Source of the DNA: Paenibacillus castaneae
GTDB lineage: Bacteria > Bacillota > Bacilli > Paenibacillales > Paenibacillaceae
Assembly: GCF_002884445.1 (NCBI RefSeq)
Contig: NZ_KZ614144.1
Span: 5,004,094 to 5,068,093, forward strand
DNA length: 64,000 nucleotides
Direction of reading: 5' to 3'
This document shows positions 1-8,186 of the stretch, piece after piece. Numbering within the stretch: position 1 is the stretch's first letter; each line of letters begins with the position of its first letter. The notes under the pieces were generated by a model that worked only from the letters and a program-made list of their open reading frames with translations, searched no databases and was not told the DNA's origin. The translations under genes were made by a program, and so were the position numbers.

Positions 1-355
1 CGTTAATTTTTTGTTTAGCAATTCCTGCAAGCGAGTTGAACGAAGTAATATCGTTAACTGCAAGGTCAGCAAGCATTTTGCGGTTTACTTCTACGCCCGC
101 AAGCTTCAAGCCGTGCATGAATTTGTTGTATGAAAGGCCGTTAATGCGAGCAGCCGCGTTAATACGAACGATCCACAGTCTGCGGATGTCACGTTTTTTG
201 TTGCGACGGTCACGGTAAGCGTACATAAGGGACTTACCAACTTGCTCCTTCGCTGTTTTAAACAGGCGGTGCTTGGAACCAAAATAACCTTTAGCTAGCT
301 TTAGAATTTTTTTGCGACGACGAGTGCGGACGAAGCCGCCTTTGACTCTTGCCAT
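1..355 (-). CDS. rplT: 50S ribosomal protein L20 (nearly complete, cut by window edge)
   Basis: L20 binds 23S rRNA early in 50S assembly and, in Bacilli, represses its own operon. The readable 118 residues begin MARVKGGFVRTRRRKKILKL and carry the basic N-terminal extension and the YRDRRNKKRDFRRLW stretch typical of the family. The family is about 119 residues, so only the last residue and the stop are missing. The ATG has a GGAGG site nine bases upstream. It is the last gene seen in the infC-rpmI-rplT operon, 47 bp after rpmI. Confidence 0.97.
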   Translation of the reverse strand, partial: MARVKGGFVRTRRRKKILKLAKGYFGSKHRLFKTAKEQVGKSLMYAYRDRRNKKRDIRRLWIVRINAAARINGLSYNKFMHGLKLAGVEVNRKMLADLAVNDITSFNSLAGIAKQKIN

Positions 356-402
356 GAGTGTAAACCTCCAGTAGATTGATTTTGCTTATTTTGTATAAAT
401 AA

Positions 403-603
403 TTATTTAATGTTGGAAAGGCCTTGCTTCAAGCGTCTTACATCGCCAGCTGCCATAAGTGGTTGTGTTGCAAGAACACGCTTTTGGCGGTTGGATTTTC
501 CGGAAAGCAAGTGGTTCCGGTAAGCTTTATAACGTTTTACTTTACCTGTACCGGTAATTTTGAAACGGTCTTTCAAACTGCTGTGTGTTTTCATCTTCGG
601 CAT
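403..603 (-). CDS. rpmI: 50S ribosomal protein L35
   Basis: This small basic protein of the large ribosomal subunit has 66 residues, the normal L35 length. It starts MPKMKTHSSLKDRFKITGTG and contains the conserved KTHSS and AYRNHLL-like segments. An AAGGAGG site lies just upstream of the ATG. It sits between infC (35 bp upstream) and rplT in the usual bacterial order, so it should be co-transcribed and translationally controlled with rplT. Confidence 0.97.
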   Translation of the reverse strand: MPKMKTHSSLKDRFKITGTGKVKRYKAYRNHLLSGKSNRQKRVLATQPLMAAGDVRRLKQGLSNIK

Positions 604-638
604 TTCAGTTTTCCTCCTTAAGGGTTATCATCCAGTTG

Positions 639-1154
639 TTAACTAGTGGTTTTGGGTGCCAAAATCATAATCATGCTCCGGCCTTCCAGCTTAGGAGCGC
701 GCTCAACGCTGCATAATTCGGCAACCTCTTTCGAGAGGCGGTCCAAAATCTTTTGTCCTAGTGATGCATGTGCAATTTCGCGACCGCGGAATCGTACGGA
801 TGCTTTCACTTTATCGCCTTCGTTAAGAAACTTGATTACATTACGATATTTCGTTTGGTAGTCATTTTCATCAATGTTAGCACGGAACCATACTTCCTTA
901 AGATCAACGACCTTTTGGTTTTTGCGTGCTTCTTTTTCTTTCTTCTGTTGCTCGTAGCGGAATTTACCGTAGTCCATAATGCGACATACCGGCGGTTTAG
1001 CGGTCGGAGCGACATTTACTAAATCCAGGTTAAGCTCAATTGCAAGCTGCAATGCATCGCGGATCGATTTGATTCCGATTTGCTCACCGTCAGCACCTAC
1101 TAAGCGTACTTCTCTAGCCCGGATTTCATCATTGATTTGATGTTCTCTGCTAAT
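639..1154 (-). CDS. infC: translation initiation factor IF-3, ATT start
   Basis: IF-3 binds the 30S subunit, keeps ribosomal subunits apart and proofreads the initiator tRNA. From residue 1 the protein reads ISREHQINDEIRAREVRL, the canonical IF-3 N-terminus, followed by the YGKFRYEQQKKEKEARKNQ linker region and the C-terminal domain; length is 171 residues. An ATG exists 102 bp upstream in the same frame, but the conserved homology and a GGAGGTGG site place the start at the ATT at 1154, nine bases after GGAGG. Non-AUG starts of infC are known in E. coli and Geobacillus and allow autoregulation by IF-3 itself. It is first in the operon with rpmI and rplT. Confidence 0.93.
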   Translation of the reverse strand: MSREHQINDEIRAREVRLVGADGEQIGIKSIRDALQLAIELNLDLVNVAPTAKPPVCRIMDYGKFRYEQQKKEKEARKNQKVVDLKEVWFRANIDENDYQTKYRNVIKFLNEGDKVKASVRFRGREIAHASLGQKILDRLSKEVAELCSVERAPKLEGRSMIMILAPKTTS

Positions 1155-1373
1155 AACGTGCCACCTCCAAAATGTTGTTTTCTTTTTTTTACACAATAAA
1201 AAGATGCGGGCTCTCTCGAACCCGCATCTCATAATCGTATCTATATGCCAGTGCACCGTTTCATCTGAAACAATGGTATGACTAATCGATTATCGCAAAC
1301 CAGCCAGCCTAAGCCGAAAGGTGAGAAGCGGGTGCTTCTGCTTGAGCGTCATTAAGTTATTTGTAAATGTTAC
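1155..1373 (-). promoter_or_regulatory. infC operon leader, probable L20-type leader with attenuator
   Basis: The roughly 220-nt untranslated leader runs from the promoter to the infC ribosome binding site. It contains a strong terminator hairpin near its 3' end. Bacillus infC-rpmI-rplT operons have an L20-responsive leader of this layout that ends transcription prematurely. The position and terminator support that assignment; I did not verify the L20-binding fold base by base. Confidence 0.6.
1197..1228 (-). terminator. intrinsic terminator inside the infC leader
   Basis: On the minus strand GATGCGGG (1228-1221) pairs with CCCGCATC (1210-1203) around a 10-base loop and is followed by a T-run. 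It lies between promoter and infC, so it is an attenuator rather than an end-of-operon terminator. Confidence 0.85.
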
Positions 1374-1379
1374 CGAGTT

Positions 1380-1409
1380 AATATACCATAGCCTTCGAAG
1401 TCATGTCAA
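1380..1409 (-). promoter_or_regulatory. infC operon sigma-A promoter
   Basis: On the minus strand a perfect -35 TTGACA (1409-1404) is followed 18 bases later by -10 TATATT (1385-1380). It faces the infC leader and lies directly downstream of the glycosyltransferase stop codon. Confidence 0.8.
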
Positions 1410-1434
1410 CATAACTCTTAAATTATTTTGCAGG

Positions 1435-2673
1435 TTAAAGCTGTTTGCTTTGCACTTCTTCGAGTCTAATGACACGCGTATGCTGTGTATGGCTCCACTT
1501 CTTGTTGTTTTGCGTAAAGAAAGCATGCACCGTAATTGGCCACCAAGATAAGGTGAACAGCAAAAAGGTAGGAATTCGCAAATACAGCTTCCACGATACC
1601 TTCGCCATATACATAGACAAAGGAATCTGAATGAACACATAGGCCATGTACGGAATGGTGAACCATAGCGGCAGCATATTGTACACAGAGGTTACATTAT
1701 CGCCGCCCGACAATATAATATCGCCCCAGACGACCGTTGCAATAAAGAAACCAGCCAAATAATTATAAGCATTAAAAACATAAAGAGCTGCGTCAATCTT
1801 AGTCATGCTGCGTTCCTTGATGCCCTGCCATAGGAGCGGCAGCATATATTTGCGGGTCACATCGAAATGACCCTGCATCCAGCGCAGCCGCTGACGTGCA
1901 GAAGCCTGGAATGTGATCGGCTTCTCGTCAAACACCTTCGCTTCGAAATTAAACTTCGGATAAATCCCCTTCTTAATGCAGCGCATCGTAAATTCCAAAT
2001 CCTCTACAAGGCTAGTCGCGCCCCAGCCCATTTCCTTAAGCAAGCTGGAATCAAAGCACATGCCGGTTCCGCCAAGGAAGTTGGCCAGACCAAGATTGGT
2101 GCGCGGCAGCTGCCATAGACGATTACAGAACCAGTAATTAATAGCATTCGCAGAGCTGACCCATGAATCATTCGGATTTTTCGTATCCAAATAACCTTGA
2201 ATAACGCGTGAGCCGTTGCACAAATCATTATTCATATACTGCAGAAAATCGGTAGCCACAAGATTGTCAGCGTCAAAAATAGCAACTCCGTCGTAGCTCT
2301 TAGGCATTTTCCAAAGCTCTTTAAGCATCCACTCCACCGCAAACCCTTTACCGCGCTGGTTTGGATTCTCGCGAACGCAGGCATATACTCCTTCGTAGCT
2401 GTTCACAACATCTACCGTGCCGTCGGTGCAATTGTCGCAAATAACAAAAATATCGTATAGCTCCCGAGGATATTTCATCTTTTGTAAATTTTCAATTAAG
2501 GCTCCAACGACCTGCTCCTCGTTGTGAGCTGCCACTAATAAGGCAAAAGATTTTTTAGGTGAGTGGGAGAGATCTTCCTTTTTCCGGCGCCATCCAAAAA
2601 AAGTTAAAAACAATTGGTATACGCCAAGTGTTGCAAACAAAATTTGAATCACAAGCATAATCGTATTGAACAT
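1435..2673 (-). CDS. membrane family 2 glycosyltransferase (NodC/HAS-like)
   Basis: This is a processive-type GT2 enzyme of about 412 residues, expected to polymerise or transfer sugar from a nucleotide sugar at the cytoplasmic membrane. There is an N-terminal membrane segment, then LLVAAHNEE (nucleotide binding), IFDADN (DXD-type metal site), a GGTGMCFDSSLL segment, VEDLEFTMR (the catalytic ED) and QRLRWMQGHF matching the Q(R/Q)xRW motif, followed by three or four C-terminal membrane spans. The start is the ATG at 2673 behind AAGGGGG; the in-frame ATG 45 bp upstream has no such site. The polysaccharide made is unknown; no other biosynthesis gene flanks it. It stops 26 bp before the infC -35 box with no terminator seen. 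Confidence 0.88.
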   Translation of the reverse strand: MFNTIMLVIQILFATLGVYQLFLTFFGWRRKKEDLSHSPKKSFALLVAAHNEEQVVGALIENLQKMKYPRELYDIFVICDNCTDGTVDVVNSYEGVYACVRENPNQRGKGFAVEWMLKELWKMPKSYDGVAIFDADNLVATDFLQYMNNDLCNGSRVIQGYLDTKNPNDSWVSSANAINYWFCNRLWQLPRTNLGLANFLGGTGMCFDSSLLKEMGWGATSLVEDLEFTMRCIKKGIYPKFNFEAKVFDEKPITFQASARQRLRWMQGHFDVTRKYMLPLLWQGIKERSMTKIDAALYVFNAYNYLAGFFIATVVWGDIILSGGDNVTSVYNMLPLWFTIPYMAYVFIQIPLSMYMAKVSWKLYLRIPTFLLFTLSWWPITVHAFFTQNNKKWSHTQHTRVIRLEEVQSKQL

Positions 2674-2718
2674 TCGGTATTGCCCCCTTGAGACCCCATT
2701 TTTTGCTTGCTTCAACAC

Positions 2719-3390
2719 ATCCGCAGCGGATGCCCGACAAGCTTTTTATTATATATTTTCTCTCTATACGAGCGTCTTTTTTTAACGCTTCGTGACCAAT
2801 ACTGATTCTCCACAGAAACAACTTCTTTGTCAAAAGTTGAATTAGACTTCATTGGGCTTAATCCCGTCAGAAAAACGCTTGCATAGCCCTTTAGTGTGAA
2901 CAATCCCTCCTTTTACGGCGACTTAACCTTATTTTCAACCATTTGCTAAGTTTTTAGCACTTACGTCCTTATTTACGATAAAATGTACTGAAATGTTTCT
3001 GTAATCAAAGTACCACTATATGTCCAAAAAGTGAACGAGCTAGCTTTCGTCGACATATTTTGCGGTTTCGACATGATTATAAAAGCTGAACAACGCTCAC
3101 CTGCAGTAGCTTTTAGATATGTCCATTACAGTTTTACCATCAGAAGCACATTGTTAAACAAAAAAATTAAATCAATATTATTTAATGGATATGGATAAGC
3201 TCATTTTCTTTTATAGAGCAGCGTAATTTGCAATATTTGGTGAAGCTCCAGCTATGAAAAGGACAAAATTGGATCTGAAATTCATGTTATTTTAAGAATG
3301 GGACAAGAAATAGTTAACGCTCGCCGAACAAAAACATGTTAAAATTGAGAATATTAGTATCAGTAAGCCACCGTTAGGAGGATGACAGCG
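2719..3390. other. 672-bp intergenic stretch without a convincing gene
   Basis: This AT-rich gap separates the divergent glycosyltransferase and PAP2 genes. On the minus strand an AAAAGGAGGGA motif (about 2904-2915) stands before a 63-codon TTG-initiated frame ending at 2712, but the spacing is too short for normal initiation and the predicted peptide resembles nothing I know. No RNA gene, repeat or strong promoter was recognised. Confidence 0.5.
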
Positions 3391-3963
3391 ATGGGACGAA
3401 TGTTAGGCTGGCTGAAAATAAACGAGCGACGAATGCTGATTTGGGCAAATCGAAGATCATCAGGAGGGAAGAGACACAAACTTCTTGACAGATGGTTGAG
3501 CACAGTCACACATATGGGCGGCGCCACTTTTACGCTTGCTACCGCCCTCATATATGCTTTACTTGCACCCGCTCCATGGAGCTTAACAGGCTGGCAATGC
3601 TTGACCGCGGTCATCATTAGCCACTTACCGGTAGCTATTATAAAGAGGAAATTCAAGCGGTTGCGTCCATACCAGGCGCTGCCTGACGTTAATACTGGAC
3701 AAAAGCCGCTTGTAGACTCCTCTTTCCCTTCTGGTCATACAACGGCAATCTTTGCTTGGCTCGTACCTATATTGTTGACGAGTGGGCTATGGCTGACCTT
3801 ATTGGTGCCGTTTGCTTTGATTATCGGAGTATCAGTCGGATGGTCGAGGATGTATCTGGGATTGCATTATCCTTCGGATGTTGCCGCCGGTGCGCTACTC
3901 GGAACAGTGACCGCTCTAGCGGTCAACTATTCCTGGGTTAGTTCAGCAGCAGGCTTGCATTAA
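3391..3963 (+). CDS. PAP2-family membrane phosphatase
   Basis: This is a type 2 phosphatidic-acid-phosphatase-like enzyme of 190 residues, likely dephosphorylating a lipid phosphate or isoprenyl pyrophosphate on the outer membrane face. All three active-site motifs are visible in order: KRKFKRLRP (K-x6-RP), PSGH, and SRMYLGLHYPSD (SR-x5-H-x3-D). Hydrophobic spans flank them. The ATG at 3391 is used because AGGAGG is nine bases upstream; the ATG at 3382 touches that site. It could be an undecaprenyl pyrophosphatase of the BcrC type, but substrate cannot be told from sequence. Its stop codon overlaps that of trmB on the other strand. Confidence 0.9.
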   Translation: MGRMLGWLKINERRMLIWANRRSSGGKRHKLLDRWLSTVTHMGGATFTLATALIYALLAPAPWSLTGWQCLTAVIISHLPVAIIKRKFKRLRPYQALPDVNTGQKPLVDSSFPSGHTTAIFAWLVPILLTSGLWLTLLVPFALIIGVSVGWSRMYLGLHYPSDVAAGALLGTVTALAVNYSWVSSAAGLH

Positions 3964-4730
3964 TCTTCAAGATCCGACTCGCTTGAATCGGAAGCAGACT
4001 CGTTTGCTTCCACTTCTTCTTTAAGCGACTTCTCGCGTTTGGCATCACGATGCTTTTGCAGCGCTTCTGAGCCTATTACAACTTCACAACGATAAATGTT
4101 TTGCCCTTTTTCCATAAATTTCATTTCATATTCGGTAAACACAAGGTCCTCTCGGGGACCTTCTTTGTGTAAATGGAGCGAAATATTGCGCATGACAAGC
4201 TCCATCTCTGCAAAGCTGTTGAGTGAAAACTCAAATAAGGACTGCGAATCCGTTTTAAAATGAATTTCACCGCGCTCATTGAGCAGCTCGATATATTTCG
4301 CTACTAGCCTTGGATGTGTCAGACGTCTGCGGGCATGCTTGCTCTTTGGCCAAGGGTCACTGAAATTCAAGTGAACGCGCTCGATTTCCCCTGGAGCAAA
4401 CATCGTTTCAATTCCCTCAATGTTCGCGCGCAGAAGCGCGAGATTTGGCGGATGAGATTCACCCTTTTGTTCCCATACGATTCTAGCCTTGTCGCTTGCG
4501 CGGCGAAGCAGCTCGTCATACATATCAACGCCAATAAAGTTAATATGTGGGTAGCGCGCGCTCATTTGGCTAATGAAACGTCCTTTTCCCATGCCAAGCT
4601 CAACATAAATCGGCTGGTCATTTCCAAAAAACTCATTCCATTTCCCTTTGTGTGAAGCTCCGTCGAGAACAACAAGTTCAGGTTGTGCCTCTAGACTTTC
4701 AAGAATACCTTTTCTTCCTCTTAGACGCAT
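3960..4730 (-). CDS. trmB: tRNA (guanine-N7-)-methyltransferase
   Basis: TrmB methylates G46 in the variable loop of tRNAs using S-adenosylmethionine. The 256-residue product shows the SAM-binding region YVELGMGKGRF, then IGVDMYDELL, the family signature LNFSDPWPKSKHARRRL and the FKTDSQSLFEFSL block. The start is the ATG giving MRLRGRKG, with GGAGG 11 bases upstream; the TTG 18 bp further upstream overlaps that site. The last 35 or so residues form an extra charged, Ser/Glu/Asp-rich tail not found in the usual roughly 215-residue core. Confidence 0.95.
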   Translation of the reverse strand: MRLRGRKGILESLEAQPELVVLDGASHKGKWNEFFGNDQPIYVELGMGKGRFISQMSARYPHINFIGVDMYDELLRRASDKARIVWEQKGESHPPNLALLRANIEGIETMFAPGEIERVHLNFSDPWPKSKHARRRLTHPRLVAKYIELLNERGEIHFKTDSQSLFEFSLNSFAEMELVMRNISLHLHKEGPREDLVFTEYEMKFMEKGQNIYRCEVVIGSEALQKHRDAKREKSLKEEVEANESASDSSESDLED

Positions 4731-4912
4731 ATTGAGTAATTCCTCCAATGTATCGTTTCTACCGTTAACTAGTCCTTATTGTGCCCAAGAAAGCAAGCGT
4801 TGTAAAGGGGAATCCGGCAGTAATAAAATCTAGGCTAATCCTTCCAGCGGCAAAATTTCCAATCTACGGTCATAAATAAGTACATTTAACTAAAAACAGC
4901 CTTCAATATGTA

Positions 4913-4947
4913 AAAAAAGCCGAGGCCTGTTGGCACTGCGGCTTTTT
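4913..4947. terminator. bidirectional intrinsic terminator
   Basis: AAAAGCCG and CGGCTTTT pair around an inner GCC-TGTT-GGC hairpin, with A/T runs on both sides. It lies downstream of the 69-aa gene and upstream of trmB, so it probably ends the small gene's transcript. Confidence 0.75.
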
Positions 4948-4961
4948 AGTATGTTTTATGT

Positions 4962-5171
4962 TTAAAGAAGCAGCTGATATGGAATAGGTCCATTCTCTTG
5001 CTGGTCGCGCTCATAAGCTTCAAAAAGTACTTCATTAATTTTTTTCCTGGCAGAAACTTCTACATCATGATTATTGTGAAAACGAGCGCCTGTAAGCGCC
5101 ATCAATTCTTTAACAGTCAGTTCAACCGTAATTTTCTCATCGCCATACGGAATTTTTGTTAATTTATCCAT
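4962..5171 (-). CDS. small hypothetical protein, 69 aa
   Basis: This soluble, charged small protein begins MDKLTKIPYGDEKITVELTV and has no Cys pair, membrane span or motif that I recognise. Coding is supported by a GAGGTGAT ribosome binding site at proper distance from the ATG, by balanced codon use and by the terminator right after it. The segment VELTVKELMALTGARFHNNHD looks like a conserved core. It is a single-gene unit between trmB and the divergent ytqA; function unknown. Confidence 0.75.
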   Translation of the reverse strand: MDKLTKIPYGDEKITVELTVKELMALTGARFHNNHDVEVSARKKINEVLFEAYERDQQENGPIPYQLLL

Positions 5172-5453
5172 CTCTAATCACCTCATCGATTTATTGTAAC
5201 TGTATTTCCATTTATTCGACGTTTCATCAATACGAGTTCGATTAGGCTATGTCAGGTTTTTTTGTTGTTTTGTCGCACTTTTAATATAACACCTCATGTA
5301 AGGTTATGCAAGCCTAAATCGAATCCTCCGCAAAATATTTTTCCAGTTTAAGCGTTTTCCGAACGTTCTTAATGCTGAGGTTAGTCAATCATGGCTTTTC
5401 CGTATGTTTTTCGTTAAAATAAAGGGTGAAAGTCTTGAAAGAAGGGGAAAACG

Positions 5454-6419
5454 ATGATCGAATTAATTCCATCACCCAGCCAGCAGCCGCTGCTTTGGAA
5501 CGATAAACGATTTCATACATGGAATTATGAGATGCGTGAGCAGTTCGGCGGCAAAGTATTCAAGGTTATGCTTGATGCAGGCTTTACCTGTCCGAATCGT
5601 GATGGCTCTATTGCAAAGGGCGGCTGTACGTTTTGCAGCGCCCGTGGATCTGGCGATTTCGCAGGAAGCCGGCGGGATGACCTCGTGACACAATTCAACA
5701 ACATTCGTGACCGCCAGCATCAGAAATGGCCAGATGCGCGATATATCGGTTATTTCCAAGCTTATACAAATACGTACGCGCCAGTTGAAGAACTTCGTGA
5801 GTACTATGAGGTCATTCTTCAGCAGCCGGGCGTCGTCGGCTTATCCATTGCTACTCGACCGGACTGCTTGCCTGATGATGTTGTGGACTATTTAGCAGAG
5901 CTGAATGAACGAACGTACCTTTGGGTGGAAATGGGACTTCAAACGGTCCATGAATCAACGTCCGAGCTCATCAATCGGGCACATGATACCGCCTGCTATG
6001 TCGATGCTGTGAGCAAGCTTCGGAAACGCGGCATTCGTGTTTGTGCGCATATTATTTATGGGCTTCCGCAGGAGACGCATGAAATGATGCTGGATACCGG
6101 CCGAGCGGTTGCCAAAATGGATGTGCAAGGAATCAAAATTCATTTGCTCCACCTTATGCGCAAAACACCGATGGTTCGCCAATACGAGGCTGGCTTACTC
6201 CAATTTCTGGAGCTGGACGAGTATGTGAAATTGATCGTTGATACATTGGAGTTTTTGCCGCCGGAGATGATCGTTCATCGCCTTACCGGCGATGCGCCGC
6301 GCGACCTGCTCATAGGGCCGATGTGGAGCCTCAGGAAATGGGAAGTGCTTAATGCCTTCGATGATGAGCTGCGCCGCCGCAACACTTGGCAGGGCAAGCT
6401 TTGGCAGGCGGTGGTGTAG
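5454..6419 (+). CDS. ytqA: radical SAM protein, YtqA/MnmL type
   Basis: This 321-residue member of the TIGR01212 radical SAM family reads KVMLDAGFTCPNRDG then GGCTFCSARG, which gives the three 4Fe-4S cysteines in the family's longer-than-CxxxCxxC spacing. The downstream partner is the YtqB-type methyltransferase, one base away. In Bacillus subtilis YtqA (MnmL) and YtqB (MnmM) convert the cmnm5 wobble uridine to mnm5 in certain tRNAs; the pairing here supports the same role. The start ATG follows GAAGGGGAAAACG. Confidence 0.88.
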   Translation: MIELIPSPSQQPLLWNDKRFHTWNYEMREQFGGKVFKVMLDAGFTCPNRDGSIAKGGCTFCSARGSGDFAGSRRDDLVTQFNNIRDRQHQKWPDARYIGYFQAYTNTYAPVEELREYYEVILQQPGVVGLSIATRPDCLPDDVVDYLAELNERTYLWVEMGLQTVHESTSELINRAHDTACYVDAVSKLRKRGIRVCAHIIYGLPQETHEMMLDTGRAVAKMDVQGIKIHLLHLMRKTPMVRQYEAGLLQFLELDEYVKLIVDTLEFLPPEMIVHRLTGDAPRDLLIGPMWSLRKWEVLNAFDDELRRRNTWQGKLWQAVV

Positions 6420-6420
6420 C

Positions 6421-7032
6421 ATGGGCTTTCTTTCTGTGCTGAGCATGGCGCATAAATGGATTGCCGAACGGACTGCACCGGGGGACCTCGTGATCGACGC
6501 TACCGCTGGGGGCGGCGTTGATACGCTGGCGCTGGCAGAGCTTGTCGGACCAAATGGCTATGTTTATGCCTTCGATATTCAACAGGAAGCGCTTGATCGA
6601 ACGAGTGAACGACTAGAGCCTCTCGCAGCTGCAAACAAGCTGCCTAAGATGACGCTTTTACTCGAAAACCACGCCAGGATGGCTGAAGCCGTTGAGCCTG
6701 CGTTGATTGGCCACGCTTCAGCCATTATGTTTAATCTTGGCTATTTGCCGGGCAGCGATGATTTAACTGTCATTACAGAGCCTGCATCAACCATTGCTGC
6801 GCTTAATGCAGCTCTCACCCTGCTTCGTCCTGGAGGCATCATTACTTGCGTCCTCTATCCGGGGCATCCCGGGGGAGCAGAAGAAGCGTCAGCGGTTGAA
6901 GCTTGGGCTGCTCAGCTGCCTCAGACGGCTGCACAGGCTGTCTTATACCGACAGTCGCAGCGTCCAGCTGCGCCTTACCTTGTCGCGTTAGAGAAGAGGC
7001 CGAGTCCCAAAAATCCGAGCCCGCCGAATTGA
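6421..7032 (+). CDS. ytqB: tRNA wobble-uridine methyltransferase, YtqB/MnmM type
   Basis: A SAM-dependent class I methyltransferase of 203 residues. It has IDATAGGGVDTLALA (SAM motif I), YAFDIQQEAL (motif II acid) and a FNLGYLPGSD block that is characteristic of the YtqB family. It begins one base after the ytqA stop codon with only a weak GGTGG site, so translation is probably coupled. Family knowledge assigns it the final methylation to mnm5(s2)U in tRNA. The longer frame starting at 6352 lies inside ytqA and is not the start. Confidence 0.88.
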   Translation: MGFLSVLSMAHKWIAERTAPGDLVIDATAGGGVDTLALAELVGPNGYVYAFDIQQEALDRTSERLEPLAAANKLPKMTLLLENHARMAEAVEPALIGHASAIMFNLGYLPGSDDLTVITEPASTIAALNAALTLLRPGGIITCVLYPGHPGGAEEASAVEAWAAQLPQTAAQAVLYRQSQRPAAPYLVALEKRPSPKNPSPPN

Positions 7033-7093
7033 AAAAACGCAACATATCTCGTATGATCGTTTCAGCCTACATACTAAATATTAGAGGAGAGTT

Positions 7094-8077
7094 ATGAATA
7101 TGACGGTAAAACCTTATCCATTACAATTTAAACCGGAAATGAAAGAACGAATTTGGGGTGGACGCGCGCTAGAAAGCTTCGGCCTTGACCTTCCAGAGGG
7201 CTCTATTGGTGAAGGCTGGATGATCGGCGATCATCCTAATGGTACAACGAAAGTCATGAACGGCGAGCTAATCGGCGTTGGCCTTGATCAAATTCGTGAA
7301 TCGTATGGACGTGAATGGTTCGGAACGCAAGGATTCTCCGAGAAAAACGGCCGCTTCCCGCTTCTTATTAAATTACTGGATTGCAATGATGACTTGTCGA
7401 TTCAAGTGCATCCAACCGATGCTTACGAGGGTCTGCCGCAAGGCGAGCTTGGAAAAACAGAAATGTGGTACATATTGGATGCAAAGCCCGGCGCAAAAAT
7501 TATTTACGGGTTAAAAGACGGTGTGGATCGTGCGGCAATGGAAGCCGCTATTGCTGAAGGCCGCATTATGGACACGCTGCAGGAAGTATCTGTTGAAGCC
7601 GGCGATGCGTTCTATATTCCGGCGGGTACGGTTCATGCGCTTTGTTCCGGCGTTGTTGTAGCCGAAATTCAACAAAACTCAGATACCACATACCGTCTAT
7701 TTGATTATGACCGCCCGGGCCTAGATGGTCAGCTTCGTGAGCTTCATATTGAAGATTCACTTAACGTTATCGCATATGAAGGCGCAGGCGCACAGCGCAT
7801 GAAAACGGACCAAGCTGAAGCTGGTCAATGGCTTACCATCGCTACCTCTCCTTATTTCATAGTCGAAAAAGGTATAGTAGCCGCTGATTGGAAGCTATCT
7901 ACTTCACTAGAGAGCTTCGTCATTCTTGTAATAGCTGAGGGTGAAGGCTCCATTAAATGGGCTGACGGCAATCAGCAGGTGAAAGCGGGAGAATGCTTCC
8001 TTCTGCCTGCCAATTTAGGCCATTATGAGCTTTCTGGCGGCATGACTGTTCTTCGCAGTATCGTTCCAGCGCAGTAA
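7094..8077 (+). CDS. manA: mannose-6-phosphate isomerase, class I (Bacillus type)
   Basis: This zinc enzyme interconverts mannose 6-phosphate and fructose 6-phosphate and supplies mannose precursors for surface glycans. The 327-residue protein starts MNMTVKPYPLQFKPEMKERI and shows IWGG, the SIQVHPTD metal site, GKTEMWYIL and the GTVHAL zinc ligand, followed by a second cupin half. GAGGAG precedes the ATG. It is followed directly by a strong terminator; the 61 bp separating it from ytqB show no terminator, so some co-transcription is possible. Confidence 0.95.
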   Translation: MNMTVKPYPLQFKPEMKERIWGGRALESFGLDLPEGSIGEGWMIGDHPNGTTKVMNGELIGVGLDQIRESYGREWFGTQGFSEKNGRFPLLIKLLDCNDDLSIQVHPTDAYEGLPQGELGKTEMWYILDAKPGAKIIYGLKDGVDRAAMEAAIAEGRIMDTLQEVSVEAGDAFYIPAGTVHALCSGVVVAEIQQNSDTTYRLFDYDRPGLDGQLRELHIEDSLNVIAYEGAGAQRMKTDQAEAGQWLTIATSPYFIVEKGIVAADWKLSTSLESFVILVIAEGEGSIKWADGNQQVKAGECFLLPANLGHYELSGGMTVLRSIVPAQ

Positions 8078-8096
8078 TAACTTCCCTCATTCTATC

Positions 8097-8150
8097 AAAA
8101 AGGAGCTGTTCCTCCGGGCCGCGTGCGGCCTTTTGGAACAGCTCCTTTTC
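8097..8150. terminator. long bidirectional terminator between manA and the radical SAM gene
   Basis: AAAAAGGAGCTGTTCC (8097-8112) pairs with GGAACAGCTCCTTTT (8135-8149), with an inner GGCCGC/GCGGCC hairpin and T-runs on both sides. It separates two convergent genes. Confidence 0.85.
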
Positions 8151-8186
8151 TGATTTGGGTTTCTGCGCACCCAATTGTATATAGCT

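Noticed and set aside
2712..2903. 63-codon TTG-initiated frame after an AAAAGGAGGGA motif
   Set aside because: Only about two or three bases separate the motif from the TTG, and the peptide has no recognisable feature; it also overlaps the glycosyltransferase start region.
4314..4655. 113-codon frame opposite trmB
   Set aside because: Antisense shadow of trmB without translation signals.
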